NCBI GenBank assembly: GCA_907163345.1
Contig: CAJQUN010000974.1
Span: forward strand, 1-64,000
Origin: Haberlea rhodopensis
Lineage: Eukaryota; Streptophyta; Magnoliopsida; Lamiales; Gesneriaceae
Length of the DNA stretch: 64,000 nucleotides
Direction: 5' to 3'
A program made the translations under genes and the position numbers. The notes under the pieces are model-generated. The model saw only the letters and a list, made by a program, of their open reading frames with translations. It did not search any database and was not told the origin of the DNA. Numbering within the stretch: position 1 is the stretch's first letter; every line of letters starts with the position of its first letter. This document shows, piece after piece, positions 12,312-21,293 of this stretch.

Positions 12312-12825
12312 TGTTGTATAAAATAAATTGGTGTGTATCTTAGGAAAGTAGCAAGCAAAAAGAACAAATTGCTTTGTATTAGAAATGTCGAGGCGAGATT
12401 TGGAATCTCTGTCCTTAAGACAATATTGCCCCGCTACGGTGCTAACGGTTTACTTTGACAATTTGTCTCCCAATATACAACGACTATGATTTGTGATAGG
12501 AGCACTCCAAATCACAAATCCTTTAAACCACAAAGGTCTAAAAATGCTCAACCATAACAATGATGAAGACTCACAAAATTACTCAAATTTTGATCTTCAA
12601 ATATGATGTGAATTTTCAAAATTCCATGTCTAATTCATTCAAGGGTTGTTTCTTATATAGTATACCAAGTGGTGTCATCAAGAGACACAATTTGGAAGCA
12701 TCTATCATGAAAAAATGCACCCCAACATGACTGGATACATCATTTAATTTGGAAGCAACTAATCATGAAAAAATACACCCCAACATGAATGGACACACCA
12801 TTTAATTTGATTCAAATTTCCAACA
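12312..12825 (-). repeat. 5' LTR of the pol-less copia element
   Basis: 514 bp, TGTTG...CAACA, paired with 9100-9611. Confidence 0.85.
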
Positions 12826-12830
12826 ATAAT

Positions 12831-14470
12831 TTGCCGCAAGAATTCGGAGTGTTTCAAATCATCATTGGTAAAAAAAGACTAATTATTTTATTTAAATAAC
12901 CACTATAATTTGAGTGGTGCCAAGACTGAGTTGAATGGAGCGGGTCCAAAAGAAAAGCGGGTAATGGTCAACTGTACCCGACATAAGTAACAGGTTTGCA
13001 CGTGAATGGATTTGGTATGCATCGGATTCGGACTTCGCTCCGAAGTCAAAAGTCCCCACTTCGGGTCAAATTGGAATATCGGATTGACCGCGGAAAGCGG
13101 GATTCTCGTACCATCGCTACTTGGAATTATCATTTTAATATAAAATATACAAAAAATTCCCTCACAAAAAATAAAAAGGTACATTGCGAAAATTGATATA
13201 TTTTTAGGAAATTTCTTAACTTTATAATTGGTGACGGTTGGCATATATATATATATATTTGAGTAATTTATTCCTATTGAAGTTTTTATTTTGTGATGTT
13301 CTTTTCTAAAGGAAGAAAAAGGAGTATTTTAAGATAAAAAATTATTGTGTTTTAGAGACCAAATTTTTTTAATATAGAAGTAGTTTCTCACTTTATAACT
13401 TAGTAGCACTGATGTTGCGTGTGTAACCTAATCGGTTCATCATAACCCAAAAAAATATTATTCCATATTTAAAATTTAAAATAGGTAGATGAAACAAACG
13501 TGAAAAATCGTGGAAATGAAACAAAATGTTGATGTAAGACATAAAATTTTCGTTGCCGTTTTCAATAAAAGCGGGAATAAATAAGAGAGATAAGTGGATT
13601 TGAGGAGTTAAAAATATGAAATCAATATTAAAAAAAAATGGGGACGACCAATAAACATGTGTAATAATAATAAAAATATTTCAATAAAAATGCGGGAAAT
13701 GACATTTTTGGGTCTTTGAAAAAGGCTTATAAAAAATGAGGTCACATGACATCATCAAGCCCTCTTGCATTATTGTGAGGAGCAGATATGTAATAATATA
13801 GATGATACAAGTATATAATAATAACGATGATGATTAGAACATAGATAATTAATTTAATTATTATAGAAAATAATTTTGGGACACCAGTTGTATATTGTTA
13901 ATTTTTTTAAAATGGAAAAATTTGGGCGTACTCTATGCAGGTAGTTTGTTCACTCTAGTCCACCCAAAAAACATTGAATCACTTAGGTCTATTTTTGGAA
14001 GAAATAACCAAAATAGCATCATCTCTCCCCACTTGTCTTCTTCATCCTCTACCATATTTGTCTTATTCATCCATTCACACGAAGTTCATATTCTCCCATC
14101 TCCATCTTCCCACTCATTCAAAATTTCAGTAAAAAATCTATCGCTTTTCAATTACGGTTTCTCTAACTTAGGGTTTTTGAACTCCCCCATTCTATCTCTT
14201 CGATTTTTCATTCCATCATTTCATTCTAGATTTTTTTCAAATCTAGTATATATTACAGTTGGGTTTTCTGTTCATCTCTTCGATTTTCCATTTCATCACT
14301 TTGTTCCAGATTTTTTTTTCTTCAAATTTGGTATGTATTGGTTTAGGGTTTGTTGCTTAAAGTTTGAAATTATATATATATATATATATCTATATATATA
14401 TATATATATGTGTGTTTTTGTGTCTTCAATATTCCATTCCATCACAATGTTTGTTGATTTTGATGTTTTT
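12831..14470. other. Intergenic AT-rich region, no supported gene
   Basis: Short spurious ORFs only, including a 192-codon frame at 13895-14473 that is pyrimidine-rich and ends in a TA microsatellite. TA repeats lie near 13243-13258 and 14370-14409. I recognise nothing else. Confidence 0.5.
14370..14409. repeat. TA microsatellite
   Basis: Near-perfect (TA)n with one C interruption. Confidence 0.9.
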
Positions 14471-15197
14471 TAGTTGTGATTCATTGGTGTCTGCGCTTGT
14501 TTGCTAATTTCTAGAATTTACAGCTTGACAAAGCCCGCAACAAAGACGGCGACCGAGAGAAAAAGTAACTGGTGCATGAAACTTATAAAAATTAACTGGT
14601 GCACGAAACTTATGAAAAGTAACTGGTGCACGAAGTTTAAACTAACTGGTGCCCGAACTTATAAAAATATTTGATGCACGAATATATAAAAATAACTTGT
14701 GCAGAGACTTAAAAAATTAGTTGGTACACAAATCTTAAAATTAACTGGTGCACGAACAAACCAAGTGCATATATTTTACCACATTAAGCTCAACATTAAC
14801 TTTACAAGTCCGTGCAGCAATTACTTTTATATGTTCGTGTATCAATTACTTTTATAAGTTCGTGCACCAGTTAGTTTCGTGCACCAGTTACTTTATGTAT
14901 GTTTCTTGCACCAATTATTTTTTATAAGTTTCGTACACCAGCTTTCATAAGTTTCGTGCATCAGCTACTTTTATAACTTTCGTGCACCAGTTACTTTATA
15001 TATGTTTCGTGGACCAATTATTTTTTATAAGTTTTGTACACCAGCTAATTTCATAAGTTCCGTGCAATAGTTACTTTTTATAGCTTTCGTGCACCAATTA
15101 CTTTTTCTCTGGGTTGTTTTACTCGTTGCAAGTTTTGTTTTTAGGATGTAAATTCTAGACAATGTGAGCAAGCCTGGACACCAATGAATCACAACTA
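14471..15197. mobile_element. Fold-back element made of inverted tandem repeats
   Basis: The outer ends are inverted repeats: TAGTTGTGATTCATTGGTGT at the left and its complement at 15178-15197. Inside, the left arm has many copies of an AACTGGTGCACGAAACTTAT-like unit (about 14560-14760). The right arm has the complementary ATAAGTTTCGTGCACCAGTT unit (about 14815-15110). The whole 0.73 kb could fold into one imperfect hairpin. No ORF and no convincing target duplication is visible, so the superfamily is unknown. Confidence 0.7.
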
Positions 15198-15204
15198 AAA
15201 ATAT

Positions 15205-15634
15205 TGTTAGGACCGGGTGTGCAGATAGAAGGGGGGTTAAATATCGGCATCGACTCTACTTATAAAATATGCTTTGATCGTGTTAGCAACCAAAAGCTGA
15301 TTTCTTGTTTAAAAACTGCTCAGTCGAGTAACTGAGTAAGTGCGAAAAGAACTCGACTGGAACATCGAATACGTTGAGCTGATGACGATAGTCTGCTTAA
15401 CAAAAACAACGTTAGACAAGGTCTACCGGACTAATGAAGAATACAGTAGACTACTGAAATGATCACAGTAGACGAGATCGGCTGAACTGAATACAATAGA
15501 CAATGTCTACTGGGCTAAGAATAACTCGGTGTCTACTGGCAAGCAATATGTATATAGTCTCCTGAGTAGACACCAATAGTTAATATGTGCAGTAAGTAAA
15601 TGCAGAAAATAAACGATGCAATAATAACTACTCC
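15205..15634 (+). repeat. Truncated copia-type LTR fragment
   Basis: Starts TGTTAGGACCGGGTGTGCAG followed by a G-rich run and 'ttaaata', like the opening of many plant copia LTRs. It contains repeated 'agtagac' words. There is no 3' end or partner. It ends at a 15-bp direct repeat (aataataactactcc at 15620 and 15642) shared with the Athila fragment that follows. Confidence 0.5.
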
Positions 15635-15641
15635 AGTGATC

Positions 15642-16762
15642 AATAATAACTACTCCGGTATTGCTCGCCAGACCATCTTTGCAAACAATTTTGAACTGAA
15701 GCCAGCATTGATCAACATGGTGCAGCAAAACCAATTCTGCGGTTCAGCTTTGAGTGATCCTAATCTCCATCTGAGGTTTTTTTTTCCAGATATTAGACAC
15801 TATAAAGATACATGGTGTTACTGAGGACACCATCAGACTGCGTCTGTTCCTGTTCTCTCTTAGAGATCAAGCAAGAAGTTGGCTTCAATCTTTGCCAATT
15901 GGTAGTATCATGACATGGGATGACATGACATCCAAATTTATGGCAAGGTTCTTTCCACCAGCAAAGTCAGCCTTGTTAAGGACGGAGATATCATCACCTT
16001 TAAGCAGCATGATTTTGAACAGTTGTATGAATCATGAGAACGTTTCAAAGACTTACTCAGAAAGTGCCCACAACATAACTACGAGAGCTGGGTACAAATC
16101 TAGTTGTTTTACAATGGATTGAACGGTCCCACTCGAATCATATTGGATGCTGCAGCAGGAGGAACTCTTTTATCCAAGACAACCGAGGATGCATATGAAT
16201 TACTTGAGCAAATGGCTGCCAACAGTTACCAATGGCCAACAGAGCGAGTACTGGTATGAAAACCAGCAGGTATGTACAAAGTTATCAATTTACTGCATTA
16301 TCTGCACAATTGGCTGCTCTTACTATGCAGGTAACACTCATGAACAAGCAATGGACTCCACCTACTATTGAGTCCGCCGCCGCTACTGCTGGTGTGTCAT
16401 TAACTGTAGAGGATCTGAATCAAGAGCAAGCTCAATTCGTGAACAACCGGTATCCAAATAACTATCGAGGTAATCCTGTGCCTAATCAATACCATCCTAG
16501 ATACCGAAATCATGCGAATTTTTCCTATGCCAACAACAAGAATGCTTTGAACCCGCCTCCTGGATATACACCTCAGAAAAATGAAGGTAAGCCTTATTTT
16601 GAAGATTTATTTGGTACTTTTGTAACTGAATCGTCCAGAAGGTTCGAGCATAATGAGACGAGACTGAACAATATTGAGACTCAAATGAACAATATGAGTG
16701 CCACAATGAAATCGTTAGAGGTCTCGATTGGTCAACTTGCAAATGCTATGAATCATCAATAA
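15642..16762 (+). pseudogene. Athila gag relic
   Basis: The frame opens around YSGIARQTIFANNFELKPAL, equivalent to the 'ANNFEIKPAIIQMIQ' block of element D. It continues after a frame change with TEDTIRLRLFLFSLRDQARS and MTWDDMTSKFMARFFPP, the core of the retrotransposon gag domain. Several frameshifts lie between 15780 and 16230. An open frame at 16232-16762 covers the gag C-terminus (YANNKNALNPPPGY) and ends with an SIGQLANAMNHQ segment like D's QVGQLAN. The zinc knuckle seen in D is not evident here. Confidence 0.75.
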
Positions 16763-16768
16763 TCGGGG

Positions 16769-17822
16769 ATGTTTCCTAGCAATACTGAGGTAAATCCAAA
16801 AGAACAGTGTCATGCCATCGCATTGAGAAGTGATAATGAAGTTGGTAAATCAGAATTTGTGCATAGTGATGAATCACCAAATGCAGAAACTCCAAAGTCA
16901 GTTGAAACCTTTAAGGAGGTCGAAAATGAGAAGCATGCCACTCAACCTATGAAACCTCCAATGTATAAGCCTAATCTTCCATATCCTCAACGCTTCTATA
17001 AGAAGGCAATAGACGATCAATTTGCAAAGTTCTTGGAAATTTTCAAGAAATTTCATATCAGCATTCCTTTTGCTGATGCTTTACAACAAATGCCCAATTA
17101 TGCAAAGTTCATGAAGGACGTGATGGCTAGGAAGCGCAAGATGGAAGACGTTGAGACATTGAATCTGACTGAGGAATGCAGTGCAATCCTCCAAAAGAAG
17201 CTGCCACTGAAATTGAAAGATCCAGGGAGTTTTACTATCCCTTGTATTATTGGTAGTTCTTCTTTTAAAGCTTTATATCATCTTGGAGCTAGTATAAATT
17301 TAATGCCTCTATCTGTTTTCAGAAAATTAGGACTTGGGAAGGCGAAACCAACCACATCACAGTGAAAATGGCGGATAGGTCTCTCACATACCCTCACGGT
17401 ATAGTGGAATATGTGTTAGTGAAAGTGGGAAACTCTACCTTCCAGCAGACTTCATTATTCTAGATATACAGGAAGACGAGGAGATGTCGCTAATCTTGGG
17501 ACGACCGTTCTTGGCTACAGGGGAAACGAAAACAGATGTCAAAAGGGGTGAGCTATCAATACAGATTGAAGATGAAAAAGTCATTTTTAATGTATTTAAA
17601 ATGACTACCACCCCACATGTCACGGAGAAGCCAAAAGATTATAAGGAGGTCCAAATGTCGACAACTGAGAGAGTTGAGCAATGTTGCAAGATTGATATGA
17701 CTGGAAAGCTGCACAAAGTGGTCACTACTGTCAGAAAAGTTGTGAAGAAGCTAAAGAAGAAGAGAGATAAGTTCAAGCAAGTGTGGAGGGTAAAAGACAG
17801 GCACGACCCCTTCAAACAATGA
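16769..17822 (+). pseudogene. Athila protease region joined to a truncated pol end
   Basis: The first frame (16769-17365) carries FAKFLEIFKKFHISIPFADA and the protease-like block LYHLGASINLMPLSVFRKLG. The expected aspartate of D-x-G-A reads H here, so the active-site Asp is lost. After a frameshift, 17484-17822 has LILGRPFLATGETKTDVKRG and a lysine-rich tail. RT-RNase H-integrase, present in D, is deleted: the sequence passes within about 200 bp to a post-pol segment (GACTATAAATTAAG near 17861) that matches the post-pol segment of D. Confidence 0.7.
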
Positions 17823-18200
17823 GCAACAAATGTTTGAAAGTGCCACAAAGTGTGGCTGACGACTATAAATTAAGCGCTTCTTGGGAGGCAACCCAAGTTT
17901 TATATCATTTAGATTTTCTGTTTTGTTGATTCTTAGTTTAATTTTTTTTTTGGATGCAATTCTTACCCAAAGTCGTCTTATTTATAGGTCTCCAACCACC
18001 ATAGCCACCGAAGTTTCCACCTTATCCCCATGATCAGGATGATGAGGAGAACGACGAATACTGACGGTCGTCGAAATAGTTATGTGCCTCATTCTTATTT
18101 TCTCAGTTCAATATATGGAGGATAATGCACAACCTTAAGTTTAGGGGGGTCATATGAATTGCATGTCTATCATACCTTGCATGATGTACCTGAATTCCTG
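17823..18200 (+). other. Athila post-pol and 3' ORF tail, untranslated
   Basis: Around 18010-18063 the sequence encodes an acidic tail (DQDDEENDEY then TGA) like the acidic end of the D 3' ORF. It is followed by 'gaggataatg...taagtttagggggg', equivalent to 59140-59180 in D. Element A interrupts it at 18201. Confidence 0.6.
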
Positions 18201-19293
18201 TGTTAGTTCCGGATTTTAAAGATGACAAAACAAATCAGAACGGATCGATAGAAATCAGACTGACCAGATCAATTGCTCAAAACAGATCAAGCTGATATGG
18301 TATATCGCAAAATCAGAACGGATCGATGAACATCAGCCTGACCAGATCGAAGCTTCATAACAGCTCAACTATTATCAGATCAGAGTAGACAAGGTTGTAT
18401 AAGCTTCGCTCTTCAGTCCGAATCATTAACGGCTATTTATTGAAGCATTTAATGTTGCAATTAATGCTGAAAAAGACCAAGGACTGAAGATTACCATAAA
18501 AGGTAAGAAGACAAAGAAGAGCTCATCTGACAGTCGCCGAAAGCATGAACCAGAATGGCAAGTGCCCAAAAGAATAAGACTGTAGCTTACTCAGAGTTTG
18601 AGCAGAGTCAAAAGTTGCACATAAAGGGAAATAATGTCATTGGTACATGCAACTATATAAGGATGCAACAGAAGAGCTCAAGAGAGAGTCTGAGAAATCG
18701 AAAAACGCAAAAGAAAGCAAAACAGCACAAGCTTACAAGCTCAGACATTCTCGAGCCGAAAATCTTCATAAGCACAATCATATTGTAATATTTGATCATC
18801 TTAGGATCATTGTGTGCATAGACTAAAGTCTATCTTTTGTATTCTGTACTAAGATAGAGAAGTGAGAATCAATTGTAACTGTCACACAGAGTGTGTCTGA
18901 ACAGATCGAGAGACTAGGAGTTTCAGTCTGGTAGTGAGGTAAATCCAGCTGAATCGGGTTTGTACAACAGGATTGTATAAATCAAAGTCTTCTAGTGGAA
19001 TCCTTCCTTAATTGGAAGAAGGGGAGACGTAGAAGGATTACACCACCTTCGAACTTCCAGAAACATATTCTGTCTTTTATCATTTTGCACTCGTTATACT
19101 ATTCAAGCCATCGAGACGTTCTTACTAATCTAAGAACATACCGTTCCGCACTAAAATACTCAGTGGTATGTTCTGCAGAAACGTTGATTAAGAAACAGAT
19201 TTCTTTCACTAACCCGAGAGAAATCACAAAGGATTATTTTTAATAGGAGTGTTCATTCATCCCCCCTCTAAACACTCCGGACCGATCCTAACA
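18201..19293 (+). repeat. 5' LTR of element A
   Basis: 1093 bp. A TATA box (TATATAAGG) lies at 18654-18662. By eye it differs from the 3' LTR at roughly twenty positions. Near its start is a repeated GATCGAT-containing unit (about 78 bp, one and a partial copy). Confidence 0.9.
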
Positions 19294-19295
19294 AG

Positions 19296-19307
19296 TGGTA
19301 TCAGAGC
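19296..19307 (+). other. Primer binding site of element A
   Basis: TGGTATCAGAGC, complementary to the 3' end of initiator methionine tRNA, starting two bases after the 5' LTR. Confidence 0.9.
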
Positions 19308-19342
19308 AGGTCGTCTTAATCATCACAAAGACACTTGAGCTG

Positions 19343-19899
19343 ATGGCATCATTTAACAAGATCCCTATGTTCTCAAAAGAAGACTATGATGATTGGAGAA
19401 TCAGAATGCAAGCTCATCTGGCAGCACAGGATGACGATATGTGGTTCGTCATCACTGATGGACCAATGAAAATTCTGAAAGTCAATACAACAGCCTCCAT
19501 TACTAGTGGTGAACCCCAAATGGTCGAGAAGGACAGATCCCTCTGGACGAATGAAGAAAGAAAGAAAGCAAGTCTAGACAACGTTGCCAAAGACATCTTG
19601 TTCAAGAAGTTGGGAAAAAATATGTTCAGTAAATTCAAAATGTGTTCTACTGCTAAAGAAATTTGGGAGAAGATAGCACATCTATGCGAAGGGAACGACC
19701 AGACTAAGGAAAACAAGCTGACTGTTGCTCTTCAAAGATTTGAGAGCATAAAAATGAAGATTGGAGAAACTCTAAACGAGTTTGATGAAAGAGTTACTGG
19801 TATTATCAATGAACTAAATGGTCTGGGCAAGGAATACTCTAACAGAGAGATTGCTCTGAAAGTAATGAGAGCTCTGCCAAAAGAATGGGATGTAAAGAC
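19343..19899 (+). pseudogene. Element A gag, N-terminal part (cut by element B)
   Basis: The ATG at 19343 opens MASFNKIPMFSKEDYDDWRI, the DUF4219/UBN2-type start of plant copia gag. It includes AAQDDDMWFVITDGPMKI and the UBN2 block FDERVTGIINELNGLGKEYS. The reading frame is open up to the insertion point of B after the codons for EWDVKT. It continues at 30521 with IAMRESKD. Confidence 0.85.
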
Positions 19900-19926
19900 T
19901 GTTAGGATCGGTCCGGAGTGTTTAGA

Positions 19927-19943
19927 GGGGGGGGGGGGGGGGG
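19927..19943. repeat. Poly-G tract in the 3' LTR of B
   Basis: Seventeen consecutive G. The same site in the A LTRs is a run of only about six C on the plus strand. Confidence 0.9.
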
Positions 19944-20819
19944 TGAATGAACACTCCTATAAAATTTAATCCCTTGTGATTTCTTTCGGATTAGTGAAAG
20001 AAATCTGTTTCTTAATCAACTCTGCTGCAGAACAGACCACTGAAAGTTTTAGTACGGAACGATCTGTTCTTAGATTAGTAAGAACGGCTCGATGGCTTGA
20101 ATAGTATAATGAGTGCAGAATGATAAAACACAGAATATGTTTCTGGAAGTTCGAAGGTGGTGTAATCCTTCTACGTCTCCCCTTCTTCCAATTAAGGAAG
20201 GATTCCACTAGAAGACTTTGATTTATACAATCCTGTTGTACAAACCCGATTCAGCTGGATTTACCTCACTACCAGATTGAAACTCCTAGTCTCTCGATCT
20301 GTTCAGACACACTCTGTCTGACAGTTACAATTGATTCTCACTTCTATATCTCAATCAGAATACACAAGATAGACTTTAGTCTATGCACACACTGATCCTA
20401 AAATGATCAAATATTACAATATACTTGTACTTATGAAGATTTTCAGCTTGAGAATGTCTGAACTTGTAAGCTTGTGCTGTTTAGCTTTCTTGTGCGTTAC
20501 CAGACTCTATCTTGAGCTCTTCTGTTGCATCCTTATATAGTTGCATGTACCAACAACATTATTTCCCTTAATGTGCAACTCTTGACTCTGCTTATACTCT
20601 GAGTAAGCTGCAGTCTTCTTCTTTAGGGTACTTGCCGTTCTGGTTCATGCTTTCGGCGACTGTCAGGTAAGCTCTTCTTTGTCTTCTTACCTTTTATGGT
20701 AATCTTCAGTCCTTGGTCTTTTTCAGCATTAATTGCAACATTAAATGCTTCAATAAATAGCCGTTAATGATTCGGACTGAAGAACTAATTCTTATTCAGC
20801 CTTGACTGCTCTGATCTGA

Positions 20820-21025
20820 TAATAGCTGAGATCGATCTAAAGCTTCGATCTGGTCAGGCTGATATCCATCGATCAGATCATATTAGCTTGATCTGTTTTG
20901 AGCGATCGATCTGGTCAGTCTGATTTCCATCGATCCGATCTGATTTGTGATATACCATATCCGCTTGATCTGTTTTGAGCGATCGATCTGGTCAGTCTGA
21001 TTTCCATCGATCCGGTCTGATATGT
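20820..21025. repeat. GATC-rich tandem repeats in the B 3' LTR
   Basis: Three imperfect copies of a unit containing 'gatctggtcag..tgat.tccatcgatc'. CCATCGATC starts near 20866, 20928 and 21004, so the units are about 62 and 76 bp. The 5' LTR of B has the same arrangement, and the A LTRs have a shorter version. Confidence 0.75.
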
Positions 21026-21054
21026 TTTGTCATCTTTAAAATCCTGAACTAACA

Positions 21055-21075
21055 AATTCCCCCTTTTTGATGATG
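21055..21075 (-). other. Polypurine tract of element B
   Basis: On the minus strand the sequence AAAAAGGGGGAATT lies directly before TGTTAG of the 3' LTR, the expected place and composition for the plus-strand primer of reverse transcription. Confidence 0.75.
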
Positions 21076-21293
21076 ACAAAACCTAGCTTCTATATCTTTT
21101 TATCCAGTCTTTTAATAACTCTGAAGCGTATACTTCTTCTTGTTCAAAATAAATGAACATAGTTAAGTTGAATTTCGGATTGATTAAGTCATTTAGTTCA
21201 AAATAAATGAACAAGGACTTAACTAAGAATTTAGATTTTTATTGATCAAAAATCTTATTACAATTACAGACGAGTCTGCCTAAATAAGAACTG

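Larger units (their letters stand above)
9100..12825 (-). mobile_element. Complete but pol-less Ty1/copia-type retrotransposon
   Basis: Two near-identical direct repeats (9100-9611 and 12312-12825) start TGTTG and end CAACA. They are flanked by the 5-bp target duplication ataat (9095-9099 and 12826-12830). The only coding relic is a copia-type gag on the minus strand next to the right LTR, so that LTR is the 5' one. A purine-rich GTGGGGGAT precedes the left LTR on the minus strand and fits a polypurine tract. At about 3.7 kb with no integrase or RT seen, the element is non-autonomous. No canonical TGGTATCAGAGC primer site follows the 5' LTR. Confidence 0.85.
15642..18200 (+). mobile_element. 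Athila-type Ty3 retrotransposon remnant, left part (host of element A)
   Basis: It contains gag, then a protease region, then sequence resembling the post-pol and 3' ORF tail of Athila, ending in a TTAAGTTTAGGGGGG purine tract at about 18136. RT, RNase H and integrase are missing. The right part resumes after element A at 47459, with the duplicated tcctg at 18196-18200 and 47459-47463. The 5' LTR is absent. Comparison with element D supports the Athila assignment throughout. Confidence 0.75.
19900..21054 (-). repeat. 3' LTR of element B
   Basis: 1155 bp, TGTTAG...CTAACA on the plus strand. It has a 17-nt G run at 19927-19943 and tandem GATCGATC-containing repeats near 20860-21020. A TATA box is present on the minus strand (CTATATAAGG near 20531-20540). 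Confidence 0.9.

Noticed and set aside
13895..14473. 192-codon open frame
   Set aside because: Pyrimidine-rich, low-complexity, ends in a TA microsatellite, no recognisable domain and no splice or UTR context.
18995..19243. Conserved small ORF (MESFLNWKKG...) present in all LTRs of A and B
   Set aside because: It recurs only because the LTRs are copies of one another. Reading frames differ at the ends between copies, so there is no sign of selection on protein.
19296..19307. Possible tRNA gene fragments at TGGTATCAGAGC sites
   Set aside because: They are 12-bp primer binding sites next to LTRs, with no cloverleaf around them.
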